Source of the DNA: Dryocosmus kuriphilus
Taxonomy: Eukaryota; Arthropoda; Insecta; Hymenoptera; Cynipidae
Assembly (NCBI GenBank): GCA_038277395.1
Contig: CM076196.1
Coordinates: 93,254,385-93,318,384, forward strand
Reading direction: 5' to 3'
DNA: 64,000 nucleotides
Under the pieces are notes generated by a model, which was not told the origin of the DNA, searched no databases, and worked only from the letters and a program-made list of their open reading frames with translations. The position numbers and the translations under genes are program-made. Shown piece after piece: positions 21,791 to 32,689 of this stretch. Every line of letters begins with the position of its first letter. Position 1 is the first letter of the stretch.

Positions 21791-23929
21791 TTCGAATTTG
21801 GTCGTTAAATGGAAGCGCGTTCCTATCGCTTCCTCTTTATCCGAACTTAGGGCTTCTGACGTTCCGGTAATAGGTGACAATTTATTTTGACCTAATACTC
21901 CTCTGGTTGTTTCCCTGGTTGAACAAATAGTATGAGCATTCTCCTTTGAAATGCCCTGGCATTTTGCAATAAAAGCAATTGTTGGCGCTTTTGTTTTCAC
22001 CATTGGCCGCGTTTTTTCGAATTATTGCCCTTGTTATTTTGCTAATTAGTGTTGTTTTTCGAGTTTTGGTCTTTACTCGCGATACTTGATTTTTGGGAAT
22101 TTTGGCTTTGTGTACCTTTATTTTCCCCAGACAAGTCTTCTGTTTTTTCTGGAGGGAATTCTATAATCGGGTTGTTCTGGTTTTGGTTGGAACCCGATGT
22201 CGTCATGTTAAATTGAGCCCACATCTGGTTGTAGGGATTGAAATTATATCCTGGGGTATTATTCAGAAATCTGGGTTGGAATCCTGGTGGAAATCTAGGT
22301 TTGAAATTCGGCCTTTGCTTTTGTTGGAATTGTGGATGTTACGGTAAAAAAGGAAATCCGAAGGGTGGGAATGGATAACGATTCTTGAATGTCTTTTTTC
22401 CCTGATGATTATAATTTTTCCCATTTTTATTTTTCCCTTTATCCTACTTATTGGAATCCGCTTTACTTTTATCGCCGTTTCTCTTTCGCTCCTTTTTTTC
22501 CTCCAACTTATGTTCCGTAATTTGTAATATTTGTCCCCTAATTTTCGACTTCGCTAGCTCTGTCTCCCCTTCCTTTCCTAGGTCCTCCAATTCTTCGAAT
22601 GTTTGAAACTCATTCATTTTTAAGTACACTTTGTACTCTGCTCGGAGATTTGCGTACGTCCGGCGCAATTCTCATTTTAAACTTTTTCTCGGCTGCAATT
22701 TGGTAAATAACTTCCTAATTTCTATTAAATATGAATGGATGACTTGTGCCATTTTTTGATTGCAAAGCTTTATTTTTTGCTTGACTTCCTCCAAGAATCT
22801 TTCGTCTAAATACGTGCTTTTTAAATCCTCAATAAAATCTTGCAAGTTCCTCCAAGAGTTTCTATGGATGTCGCAGCAATCGCGCGCATCGTCAATTAAA
22901 ATTGCGTCTAGGTTTTCTAGGACGTCGCGATCGTCTATTTTGTCTCCCCGTTTAAACCGTTTTAGATCCTCGAGAAAACTAGCCTATCCTCTTTCGTGTT
23001 CGTAAATTTTACCGGCCAGTTTGTCATAATTTGGAATGGCGTTTGTACCATTCCAAATGGAAAAAAGGTTGCTTGGACTGTATCGCTATTTCCAGCTTCG
23101 GGTACATATTCGCTTTCCGAGTTTACTCGATAGCTACGCGACTGTTCATTCTAACTTCCTCTTCTTGTCGAAATTCTACGATTTCTGTTTCTGTTTGTAT
23201 TTAAATTTTACCCCTGATTGTCGCAAGAGTCTGAGTTGTACAATTTAAAATTAGTTTCTCTGTGACTTCTGTTATTTATAAATTTATTCTTCCAATTACT
23301 TATTGGTTCTTGTACACTTTTCTCAAGGTTAAACTATACCGACTGTCTACTCCGCGATTTGTTTCTTTTATTTCTGGGTACATTTTGTGATTTTTCCCTA
23401 TAAACCGATTCTCTATCGAACGAGCTATGGGCCTGTGGGTTTAAATTCTGTTTCATGGCTCTTGCTTTTTCTGCTCTGTATCTGGAAAATATTTCCCTTT
23501 GCCTATCCATGAATTCATTATATTCCACACTGCCCAAGAGTTCGTCAGATTCCAACAAAAACTGAGTATTGTCATTTAAGGAGTCAATTTCAAATTTTCT
23601 GTCGTTAATTACCTTTAAATCATCACGAGCAGTTGTGAGAGTTGTTTGTGGTCGGGAAAAGTTTAATGTCGGTGCGCCTGTATTCTCCCAGGCTTGTGAC
23701 TCATGTGGGTGAATTATACTTGCTTTTTGTGTATTCGGGATCTCTAAACTTTTCCGAGATCTTCCCATCCGTGGAACTTCGTTATTATTTTTTAGAAACT
23801 TCTACCTCATCCCACAGAACGGTTAAAAGCTTTCTGTATTGTCCCAGTATTTTTCTGCACTGGTTGCGCCGCTGAACCCTCTAAGCGCAGGCCGTCTTGT
23901 TCGGCTTCGATGTTAGGTTTTCTGTCCAT
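21791..23929 (-). pseudogene. Gag polyprotein (copy B)
   Basis: Starts at an ATG at 23929 (MDRKPNIEAEQDG). 23768-23334 covers an N-terminal region (FLLESDELLGSVEYNEFMDR), 23005-22760 the capsid-like part (on the minus strand, WRNLQDFIEDLKSTYLDERF), and 22668-22444 a coiled segment (FEELEDLGKEGETELAKSK). A CX2CX4HX4C zinc knuckle, CFYCKMPGHFKGEC, reads at about 21989-21948. Frameshifts break it into pieces. Confidence 0.75.
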
Positions 23930-25184
23930 TTCTAATTTTAATATTTTAATTTTTCCCGATCTTAATTTCATTCATTTCTATTTTCCTTTTAGAAATTTGA
24001 TGAAATAATCCCGTTTGTAGGATTTATAGTCTCGATTTAGCTTACTGCCTTGGACGTGTATACAATTTTTCCTTTAATGTTTCCTTATTTTTACCAAAGT
24101 TCACTTTGATATTTTCAATTATAAAAAGAATTAATTTTGATTTCGAAATTTTGTTATTTCCGCTCTACGCTGCTTTATTTCCTGTTTCCATCGCGTGACC
24201 CCTGAAAGCTCAGTACTTGAGACACTGTGCACGTCCTGCTGCTCGGCCAGTTACCCTGTGACGCGCAACAGGTCGCACTTATAATGTGGCGTTTGAAATT
24301 ATTCTCATTTCCGCAATGCTTGCGAAATAATATTCTGAATTGGAACACTATTATAAATTTGATCATTCCCGACGCAAAAGCATGCTTATTTTTCCCGTAG
24401 GTGCCTCTATTTGAGAGACCCTGCACGTGACCTTGCGTTACATAACGGTATGCTCGAATTGAACTTTATATCTTCACTGGTTTACGTGTTTTTCCCGTTT
24501 CTGTATTTCTAACATTTTCCTTTCGAATTAAATTTTTCTTTGACACTTTTACTTTATCCTGTTTAGCTCTTGAGTTTTCAAAATTTATTTTTCTTTGAAA
24601 TTTTATTTTCAAATTAAATATTTCCTTGACACATTAAGTTTAAAAAATTCTATTTTTGGTAACCTTTAAACTCTAATGAATTTCCGATTTGGTCTCATTT
24701 TTCGTATATGCTCGGCATTTTCCTCAATTTTTCCCCTGCAAATATTCGATTTCATTTTAAGATATTTAAAATTTCGAGGCCTCGGAGATATATATATTAC
24801 AGATTGGTTCACTTTATACTTTCGGAAATGGTATGGCACAAATCAGAGAATAACAAGATAACATAAAAAATATCACGAATATCACCAAAATAGTATCAAA
24901 AAAAAAATTGTATCAAGAATATCACCAAAATCATCAGAAATTCATCGGAAATCTCATCAGAATGGGCACAAAAATGATTATCAAAATCATCATAAATTCA
25001 TCGGAAATATCATTACAATAGGCATCACATGTATCATAATTTCAATATTCAATGGCATAGGCGAGAGACATGTGGCATGCAAATTTGGAGTCAGATGTAG
25101 GGTCATGGAGTGAGCGTAGGATTTGTGCCCTCTAATCTTGGTGCGATGAGGAGGAAGAAGTTTTGTATTTTTAGGTCCTTTTTG
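23930..25184 (-). other. 5' leader of copy B with ATCA-rich tandem repeats
   Basis: Untranslated region between PBS and gag. 24863-25045 contains repeated ATCACCAAAATCATCAGAAA-type units, matching the GATGATTTTTGATGTTTCTG units of copy C (27208-27370). No ORF of note. Confidence 0.6.
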
Positions 25185-25195
25185 GTTGGGCGCCA
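25185..25195 (-). promoter_or_regulatory. Primer-binding site of copy B
   Basis: The minus strand reads TGGCGCCCAAC two bases after the LTR end. The same string sits at the same place in copy C. It fits the 3' end of a tRNA-Lys-type primer (inference). Confidence 0.8.
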
Positions 25196-25197
25196 GG

Positions 25198-25649
25198 TGT
25201 AGGGTAGAGGATCTCACTGGGAGTGGACGCCAATACTAGGATGAACACAGTAAAACGAAAGGGAAAAGGGTTAATGTTAAATCATATATATATATATATT
25301 TTGCACTTACGTCGTAGATACACAGGGCTTCTGCTCGAGTAGTTTATTAGACAGGCTAAGGAGAAAACTCAAATCCGTCGCGCTTCCGGTAAAAAAGCCG
25401 CTGATATTTGATACAAGATTAAATGTCTTTACGATACTTTGCTTCAGACTGGGGTTGCTTTCTTGAAGCGATGGAGTCAAACTGAGACCTCAGACAAGAC
25501 AAGGCTTGCTCCCTTGGAGATTGATAGAAGACTGAGCTATCGGGCGGGTGGCGAGAACCAGCAAGCGACTGCCCAGGCGCGAACCGTCGTAAGATTCCGG
25601 CCGGGCTCGGCTCAGTCCCCGTCACGCACCCGGTAACGTCCGCGTTACA
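25198..25649 (-). repeat. 5' LTR of copy B
   Basis: 452 bp, TGTAACGCGGACGTTACC at the start and CCCTACA at the end (minus strand). It contains the near-palindrome GTAACG-CGGA-CGTTAC, a (TA)n run at about 25283-25300, and an AATTTAGT-poor U3 that differs from copy C in its middle. It supplies the element's promoter. Confidence 0.85.
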
Positions 25650-25672
25650 CGCTATGTGCGAAAGAAAAGTAA

Positions 25673-26092
25673 CAGTGTTCAGCGCAATCAACTCGCAAAG
25701 AAATTCCCGCTCTTGCTTACCTTCTGGACAGAAGGAGCAGAAGTGGACGACATATATGTTTCAGTTGCTTTGGGATTGGTTTGTGTAGAGAAACCTTGAT
25801 CGAAGCATCCGCTGTCTACAACTTCTCTCATAAGAATAATAAAAAATCATTATACGCTCATCAACATGAAACTGTAACTTTATCCCAAGATCTCATTATA
25901 AGTGACAAATCAGGCGTTCATGAGTATTATGACGTGAGATAATTTTGTATGCAATGGCACTCCTGCTGCCAAAATTTTTGAGGTCAAGTGTCCTGCGAAT
26001 ACAAAGAACAAACAAAAAACAATTCAAAGAAATTCTATCTCAGTAAAAATTGAAAATTTACGAAAGGATAAGTGTTACTTTGACAAGCTGAA
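25673..26092 (+). pseudogene. Coding remnant with EVKCP motif (possible YqaJ-like nuclease fragment)
   Basis: Two overlapping frames read as one protein. 25673-25942 gives ALAYLLDRRSRSGRHICFSC and ends SGVHEYYDVR. A +1 shift continues at 25941 with NFVCNGTPAAKIFEVKCPAN and ENLRKDKCYFDKLK. The hydrophobic-EVKCP context resembles the metal-binding E-x-K of YqaJ/lambda-exonuclease-like proteins common in insect mobile DNA. This is an inference from one motif. It lies between gypsy copies B and C and belongs to neither. Confidence 0.35.
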
Positions 26093-26655
26093 AACAAATT
26101 TTTAAAATTTTTTGATGTAATAACTACAAATATTTGCTAAAACACATTATGGTACAATCTCTTTTTGATAATGTTACTTATAAAAAAATACTACACTTCG
26201 TTTAATACAGACTATATTGTAAGCAAAGATCGGAACTACCCGACGGTTACATAATGTGTCATATAGTCATTTGAAAACAGTGATTCAAATAGTAATTTAA
26301 AAGTTAATATAAAAATAATTGAATAATTGTTTCTATTTATCTATTACTGTGATAGTAAATATCATAGGAAACAAAATAACTAATATCATTTTATTCATGG
26401 ACGTGTGTTTTAACTTGGCTAAAGTATTTGCATATTGTATTACAAGTCATTTAAATACTAAAATCCTTTAAATTTATATTTGTAAAAAGCATTTTCTGAA
26501 AAACGATTGTACTCTAGGAAATTGAAAAGGGCCTAGCCGGATAAGCATGCAAAATCTGTCGCCGCACGTATTAAGTCCAAATTTACGTCATAGTTTCGTG
26601 TCCATATAAAATATAATTATGCCCAATGATAAACTTGAAATTTCATTTTTGAGGG
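26093..26655. other. A+T-rich spacer, no gene seen
   Basis: Between the EVKCP remnant and gypsy copy C. No open frame above background. Confidence 0.4.
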
Positions 26656-26659
26656 AGTT

Positions 26660-26873
26660 TGTAACGCGGACGTTACCTGGTGTGTGACGGGCCACTCGCT
26701 CGAATTTAGTCTTGACCGGAGCGTCGTTCAGTCTTGTCGAGCCTCTTGTTGGCTCTCCCTGCCAGCAGTATTTAAGGAGTAGTTGTGTTAATCTGTCACA
26801 TGGTCTTTTGTTTGCTTCGATCGAATCTCCGCTTACCTTTATTGTGCAAGAATCACTCGACCTTCGTAAGTCT

Positions 26874-26938
<65 letters not shown>

Positions 26939-27032
26939 TGTTTTATCATCACCTTTTATTTCATTCCGTATTCAACCTAGTCTTGGCGTCCCCATCCTGA
27001 ACCCTTTCCCCGGTTAGAAATCATGCTCTACA
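26660..27032 (+). repeat. 5' LTR of copy C
   Basis: 373 bp. It contains a TATTTAAGG box at about 26769 (TATA-like), a (TA)n run at 26877-26936 and the terminus GCTCTACA. Compared with the 3' LTR it lacks about 70 bp (34354-34425: the ACCGGGGCCGAACCCGGCCG region) between GTGTGTGACGG and GCCACTCGC. Confidence 0.9.
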
Positions 27033-27034
27033 CC

Positions 27035-27045
27035 TGGCGCCCAAC
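27035..27045 (+). promoter_or_regulatory. Primer-binding site of copy C
   Basis: TGGCGCCCAAC two bases after the LTR, identical to copy B. It marks the start of minus-strand synthesis from a tRNA-Lys-type primer (inference). Confidence 0.85.
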
Positions 27046-28068
27046 TAAAGAACCCGAAAAAATCCTTATTTTCTTTTTTTCCCCCTCTCCCGCCAAGATT
27101 AGAAAGCACAATTTACACTCATTCCGAAATTTCAAACATACCTTGGACTCCATATTTACATGCCATATATCTTTTGCCTCGCCACACATTTATAGAATTT
27201 CTTGTGCTCCTATAATGATTTTTATGATGTTTCTATCGCTATTGTGATGATTTTTCGATGTTTCTGATGTTGTTATGATGATTTTTGTGATATTTCTGGT
27301 GCCTGTTTTGATGATATTTTTAATACTATTATGTTCGCGATACTATTTTGCGATGTTTCTGATTTGCGCCATACTATTTTCGAAAATTTATCAGCGTATT
27401 AGGTCGTGAAGAGTGGGGAAACCCAAATCGGAAACTGATTACAGTTCAAAGGTTATCATAGGTAGAATTTCTGAAAGTAAAGGTGTCAAAGAAATATTTA
27501 ATTTGGAATTAGAATTTTGAATTGATGTAAATTTTAAAAATTCGAAACCAAATATGGAAAAAGAGAAAGTGTCAAAGAAGCGTTTAATTTGAAAGTAAAA
27601 TTATGGATGTATAGAAATGGGAAACCCACCAAAACCAGTAAGGGAATAAAGTTCAATTTGAGCATATCGTTGTGTAGCACAATGTCACGCGCAGTGACAC
27701 GTAAATAAAGACAGATAGGAGAAAAGTAAGCATATGTTCGCGTCAGAAGTAATCGGAGTTTTTAAGTTGGTTCTGATTCAGAGTAATATTTTGAAAACGG
27801 TACGGAAATGAAATTCATTTCAAGTGCCACATTATAAGTACAAGCTGTTGTACGTCACAGGGTAGATGGGCGAACGGCAGGCTATACAAACAGTGTCTCA
27901 AGTGCTGAGTGCTCAAGGGTCACGCGCTTTAAGTTGAAAACAAAGCAGCTTAGCACAAAAGTAAAAAAATTTCGAGATGAAAATAATTCACTTTTGTAAT
28001 TGAAAATATTGAATTGAACTTTAGCAAGGATAAGGAAACCTTAAGGGAAAAGTAGTATACCGGGAAAA
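27046..28068 (+). other. 5' leader of copy C with tandem repeats
   Basis: Untranslated leader. 27208-27370 has a repeated TGATGATTTTTGATGTTTCT-type unit. The rest is A-rich. Short open frames (27023-27247) have no motif. Confidence 0.6.
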
Positions 28069-29935
28069 TGCCGAAAGCTTTTAACCGGTCTGTGGGACGA
28101 GGTAAAAGTTTTTTTAAAAATAAAATCGAAGTTCCATAGATGGGAAGCTCTCGAAAAGCTTTAGAGATCCCGAACTCACAAGAAACGAGTTTAGTTTACC
28201 CGCAGGTTTCACTATCCTGGGACAATACATGTGCCCGACATTGAGTTTTCCCCGACCACAAAAAACTCTAAAAACTGATCCTGATGTTTTAAAAATAATT
28301 AACGACAGGACTTTTGAAACTGACTCCTTCTTAAATGGCAATACTAAATTTTTGTTGGAAGCCGATGACCTCTTGGACAGTGCGGAATATAACGAATTCG
28401 TGGATAGGCAAAGACAAACACCTTTTAGATACAAAGCAGAAAAAAGCTAAAGCCATGAAACAGGATTTAAACCCACAGGTCCACAGCTCGTTCGATAAAG
28501 AATCGCTTATTAGGGGAAAATCACAAAATATACCCAGAAATACAAGAAACTAATAGCGAAGTAGATAGTCGTTGCAGTTTAACCTGGAGGAATGGTTAAA
28601 AGAACCAATTAGTAATTTTGAGAACAAATCTAGAAATAATAGAAAACACAGAGAAACTAATTGTAAATTATATGACTCAGACTCTAGCGACAATCAGGGA
28701 GGCAACTGAACTACTAACCGAAACAGAAATCGTAGAATTTTGACAAAAAAAAAAGGTCGAATAGACGTTCGCGTAGCTATAGAATAAATTCGGAAAGCGA
28801 ATATGAACACGAAATTAGAAATAATGAAACAGTCCATGCAACGATTTTCCCATTTGGAATGGTACATACGCCATTCCAAGTTAGGACAAACTGGCCGGTA
28901 AAATTTAAATACAATAAAGAAGATAGGCCAGCTAGTTTCCTCGAGGATCTAGAACGGTTTAAATGGGGGTATAAAATAGACGATCGCGATGTCCTAGAAA
29001 ATCTAGACACAATTTTAATAGACGATGCTCGAGATTGGTGCAACATCCAGAGAAATTCTTGGAGGAACTTGCAAGATTTTACTGAAGATTTTAGAAGCGC
29101 GTACTTAGACGAAAAATTCGTGGAAGAAATAAGACAAAAAATGAAATTTTGCAATCAAAAAAGGGCTTAAGACATTCATTCATATTTAATAGAAATTATG
29201 AAGTTGTTTATCAAGTTGCACCCGAGAAAAAGTTTAGAGTGGGAATTGCGCCGGACATACGAAGATCTCCGTATAGAGTACAAGATGTACATAGAAAGGT
29301 ACGACTTTCAAAGATTCGAAGAATTGGAGGATTTGCGGAAAGAGTTGGAGACAGAGTTGGCAAAGTCAAAAGCTAGAGCACAAATATTAGAGATTAGGGA
29401 ACCTAGTTGCAAGATTAAAACGAGCAAAGGAGAAACAGCGATAAAGGTAACGCGGATTCCAATAGGAAGGATAAAAGGGAAAATAAGAAGGGGGAAATAA
29501 TGATGATCAGGGAAAAAAGTCATTTAAGAATCGTTATTCTTTCCCGTCCTTCAGATTTCCTTTTTTGCCGTACCAGCCACAATGCCAACAAAGTCAAAGA
29601 CCGAATTTCAAAGGTAGATTTCCACGAGGATTCCAACCCAGACTTCCTAATAACATACCAAGATTTAAATTCAATCCCTTCAACCAGATGTGGGCCCAAT
29701 TTAACCAGACAGCATCGTCTTCCAACCCAAACTAGAACAACCCGATGATAGATTTCCGCAAGAAAAAACAGAAAATGCGTCTGGGGAAAATAAATACCAA
29801 CAGAACCAAAATTCCCAAAAATCAAATATCGGGAATAAAAACCAAAATTTGAAAAGCAACACGAATACGCAAAATAACCAGGGCAATAATTCGAAAAGCG
29901 CGGGCGATGGTAAATACACAAGCTGGGAAGCTACC
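28069..29935 (+). pseudogene. Gag polyprotein (copy C), zinc knuckle missing
   Basis: Pieces in order: MPKAFNRSVGRG (28069), KIINDRTFETDSFLNGNTKF and AEYNEFVDRQR (28229-28450), the capsid part NLDTILIDDARDWCNIQRNS with LQDFTEDFRSAYLDEKF (28859-29170), and the coiled FEELEDLRKELETELAKSK (29198-29500). The N-terminal MDRKPN block of copy B is absent, and so is the CX2CX4HX4C knuckle that copy B has before the protease. Several frameshifts. Confidence 0.75.
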
Positions 29936-30035
29936 AGGGCGGGTATTAGGCCAAAATACATTATCACCTATTACCGGATCGCCATAAATACTAAGTTCAG
30001 ATAAAGATGAAGCGACGGAAAGGCGCTTTCACTTA

Positions 30036-30788
30036 ATGGCAAAACTCGAAAGTAACCTACACAGAATTTTGGTAGACACAGATGCATCACATTCCTATGT
30101 GGAAAAGGAATTATTAACAGAAATTGAAAATGCGAATTTTAATATTTTCAAACCGGATTCGAATAGCCTATTAGTAGCGAACGGCGAAAGGGCGGAAATA
30201 ATAGGACAAGTAGTCTTCCCCATGTTAATGAGTAGGAAAGTTAGACATGTACTCTTCAGGTTAGTCCCAAAACCAAATTCGGTAGGAATATTAGGCACAG
30301 ATAGGCTGAAAAGCTTTCAAGTGACTCTGAACTATGACTTAGAGACCTGGTGGTTACCAGGTAACCCACCGACGCGCTATCCAATGGAAGCGCAACCTAA
30401 CACTTTACCCCTCCCAATCACAGAAGAATCACTCAAAACCAAAACAGAACCTGAAGGTACCAAAAAGGATAATAACGATAATAAGGATAATAAGGGCAAT
30501 GAGGATAATAAGGGTAATAAGGATCAAAAGGATAATAAGGATAAAAAAGGTAGGGTAAATGTAAATAGTAGAAATAAGTTATGGATTAGGAAAGAAAACG
30601 TAACAGAAAAATTGAAACCGAAATTCGCAGGAAAAATCAGTTTGAAAAGCGACATGGAACCCGACAAAACCAAACTCAAGATAGAAAATAGCGAAATTCC
30701 CCTAGTATCTATTAATCCACACCCATACCAAAAAACACAAAAGGCACAAATTCCTGTAACGAATCCTAACGAACACATCCCTAATTAA
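30036..30788 (+). CDS. Retropepsin plus Pol spacer (copy C), active site DTDA
   Basis: An uninterrupted 250-codon frame. LHRILVDTDASHSYVEKELL holds the protease site, but it reads DTDA instead of DTGA, so the catalytic turn glycine is replaced. The C-terminal protease block VGILGTDRLKSF is normal. From about residue 135 it becomes a low-complexity linker with repeated KDNKDNKGNEDNKGN units (about 30470-30550) and then ENSEIPLVSINPHP. The longest intact frame of the family in the window. Likely still translated only if the element is transcribed; enzymatically doubtful. Confidence 0.7.
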   Translation: MAKLESNLHRILVDTDASHSYVEKELLTEIENANFNIFKPDSNSLLVANGERAEIIGQVVFPMLMSRKVRHVLFRLVPKPNSVGILGTDRLKSFQVTLNYDLETWWLPGNPPTRYPMEAQPNTLPLPITEESLKTKTEPEGTKKDNNDNKDNKGNEDNKGNKDQKDNKDKKGRVNVNSRNKLWIRKENVTEKLKPKFAGKISLKSDMEPDKTKLKIENSEIPLVSINPHPYQKTQKAQIPVTNPNEHIPN

Positions 30789-31400
30789 ATAAAAATCCCC
30801 ACAAGCAACAGATTCCAACCATTAGAAAACATCCCTAACCAAGAGAACAGCGACGACTCAGGCCCACAAGACTCACCTACAGTTAGAAAAAATAAAAATA
30901 AGAAAAAGAATTCGGGTAGAACTGTAAAGAATAGGAATTAAAATAAGGAGGAGAAAAATGATAGGAAGCTAATTAAAAATAATAAGGCTACGACAACCGA
31001 TAAAGGAATGGAAAAGGTTAGTGAATTGGTAGAAAGTGAAAACAGAAACCAATGGTTTAATTTTAAAAACAGGGCAACTTTGTTAGACAATATTTTTGAC
31101 CAGCCAGGAAAAATCGAAGAACAGGAAAATTATTCACCAGAAATTTTCGAGGGTATTGTTGAGTAAAGCGATAACCAACAAACTCAATTAGAAATAGTAT
31201 TAGAGGAGGAAATTAAAATTTACCAGGGGAAAGAACATAGGGCAACACACTTAACAGAACGCAAAATTGATATTCAGGGACACGAGCCAATAAAACAGCG
31301 CTATTACCATGTAAGCCACAAAATTAAACAGGAAGTATTTAAGGAAGTTGAAAACATTCTGGAACAGGGAATTATTAGGCACTCCATTTCAGATCGGTCA
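30789..31400 (+). pseudogene. Pol linker before RT (copy C)
   Basis: Frameshifted equivalent of copy B 20924-20451: Lys/Asn-rich then VSELVESENRNQWFNFKN, LEEEIKIYQGKEHRATHL and QEVFKEVENILEQGIIRHS. Confidence 0.65.
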
Positions 31401-32040
31401 AACCCAATCGTCATGATAAAGAAGCGGAACGGAGAATACAGATTTTGCTTAGACTTCCGCAAAGTTAATAAGGTAACAGGAACGACCTTTATGCAATATC
31501 ATCCATGACCGAAATTTTGGACACACTTAGAGCAGCGAAATTTATTTCAAAAATTGATTTAAAAATTCCATATGTACAAATCCCTTTGGAAGAAAATTCA
31601 AGACCGATTACAGTATTCACAGCACCCAGTAAGGGCATGTTTGAATTTAGCAGACTGCCATTTGGTCTAACGAATACACCAGCCACTTTTCAAAGGCTTA
31701 TGTATAAAATAATTACTTCAGCCCTTAAGCCAAACGTTTTTTGTGATTTAGACGACATAATAATAGTTACAGAATATTTTGAAGATCATTAAAAATATAT
31801 AAATATAGTTTTGGATAAGTTAGATAGGGCAAGTTTAACGATTAGTCCAGATAAATGTGCATTCGGCTGCTCAGAAGTAAGGTATTTGGGTTTTAAAGTG
31901 AATGGAAAGGGCCTCTAAGTCGACGAGGATAAAATCCAACCAATTATCAACTTTCCGAAACCGAAAAATGTCAAATAAATCCAGCGTATTATAGGGAAAA
32001 CGAGCCGGTATAGGAAATTCATACCAAACTTTCAGGAAAT
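31385..32040 (+). pseudogene. Reverse transcriptase (copy C), catalytic box DLDD
   Basis: NPIVMIKKRNGEYRFCLDFR (about 31400) is followed by a frameshift at 31470-31500, then MTEILDTLRAAKFISKIDLK, IPLEENSRPITVFTAP, LPFGLTNTPATFQRL and NVFCDLDDIII (31505-31792). The catalytic YxDD has Tyr to Asp at position one; both catalytic Asp remain. After a stop at 31790 the SPDKC...RYLGFKVN block follows out of frame. Confidence 0.8.
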
Positions 32041-32505
32041 TGTGGAGCCTTTAAATAAATTGCTAAAAAAACAGGCATGGAATTGGGGAATAGAACAGGA
32101 TGAAGCATTTCAAAAAATTAAGGACCATTTAACTTCAGCGCCATTTCTAACTTGCCCGGATTTCACCCAACCTTTTGAACTCGAGACGGACGTGAGTAAT
32201 ACAGGATTAGGGGCCGTACTTACTCAAACCACAAAAGAAAAAATTGTGTGATTGCATACCCGAGTAGAGCACTCAGTGACACGGAAAATCGATACTCGGC
32301 CTCAGAAAAATTGTATTTAGCCGCGGTTTGGGCAATCAGAAAATTTATTCCGTACTTCGAAGGCTATAGTTTAAAAATCATTATGGGCCATTCAGCGTTA
32401 AAATGGCTCCATAACTTTCAAAATATAAATGGACTCGAATACGATTACGACGTGATTTACAGAAAAGATAGTTCGGGTGTGATGCCGGATGCCCTATCAT
32501 GATCG
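32041..32505 (+). pseudogene. RNase H (copy C)
   Basis: Two overlapping frames, 32042-32251 (EPLNKLLKKQAWNWGIEQD, FELETDVSNTGLGAVLTQ) and 32248-32502 (RALSDTENRYSASEKLYLA, ALKWLHNF, VIYRKDSSGVMPDAL), shifted at about 32248. The RNase H Asp in ETDVS and the Glu in ASEK are present. It removes the RNA strand during reverse transcription. About 40 bases after QNINGLE (the GRLARWALGLLE block of copy B) are missing. Confidence 0.8.
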
Positions 32506-32689
32506 GAGGAAACGGTAAACGCGGTCGCGTTCGTATTGTCGCGCAGCACAGAAAAAAAACCAAAAGCGGACTTATACGACCAGAAAGGTGACTGATACTT
32601 AGCTAAATTAAGCGAAATAAAAAAGAAGCCGGACGAATACGAAAAACGGCGGATTCGGGACACTCAACTCTATTTTTACAGGACTGACC

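Larger units (their letters stand above)
17945..25649 (-). mobile_element. Ty3/gypsy LTR retrotransposon, copy B
   Basis: On the minus strand: 5' LTR (25649-25198), primer-binding site, about 1.2 kb leader, gag, protease, RT, RNase H, integrase, polypurine tract and a truncated 3' LTR (18158 to about 17945). Same family as copy C. The 3' LTR lacks its distal half, so no target duplication can be confirmed; the 5' flank is CGCT (25650-25653). Frameshifts and a deletion in the integrase make it non-autonomous. Confidence 0.9.

Noticed and set aside
26877..26936. Open frames encoding Ile-Tyr repeats
   Set aside because: Translation of a TA microsatellite, not protein.
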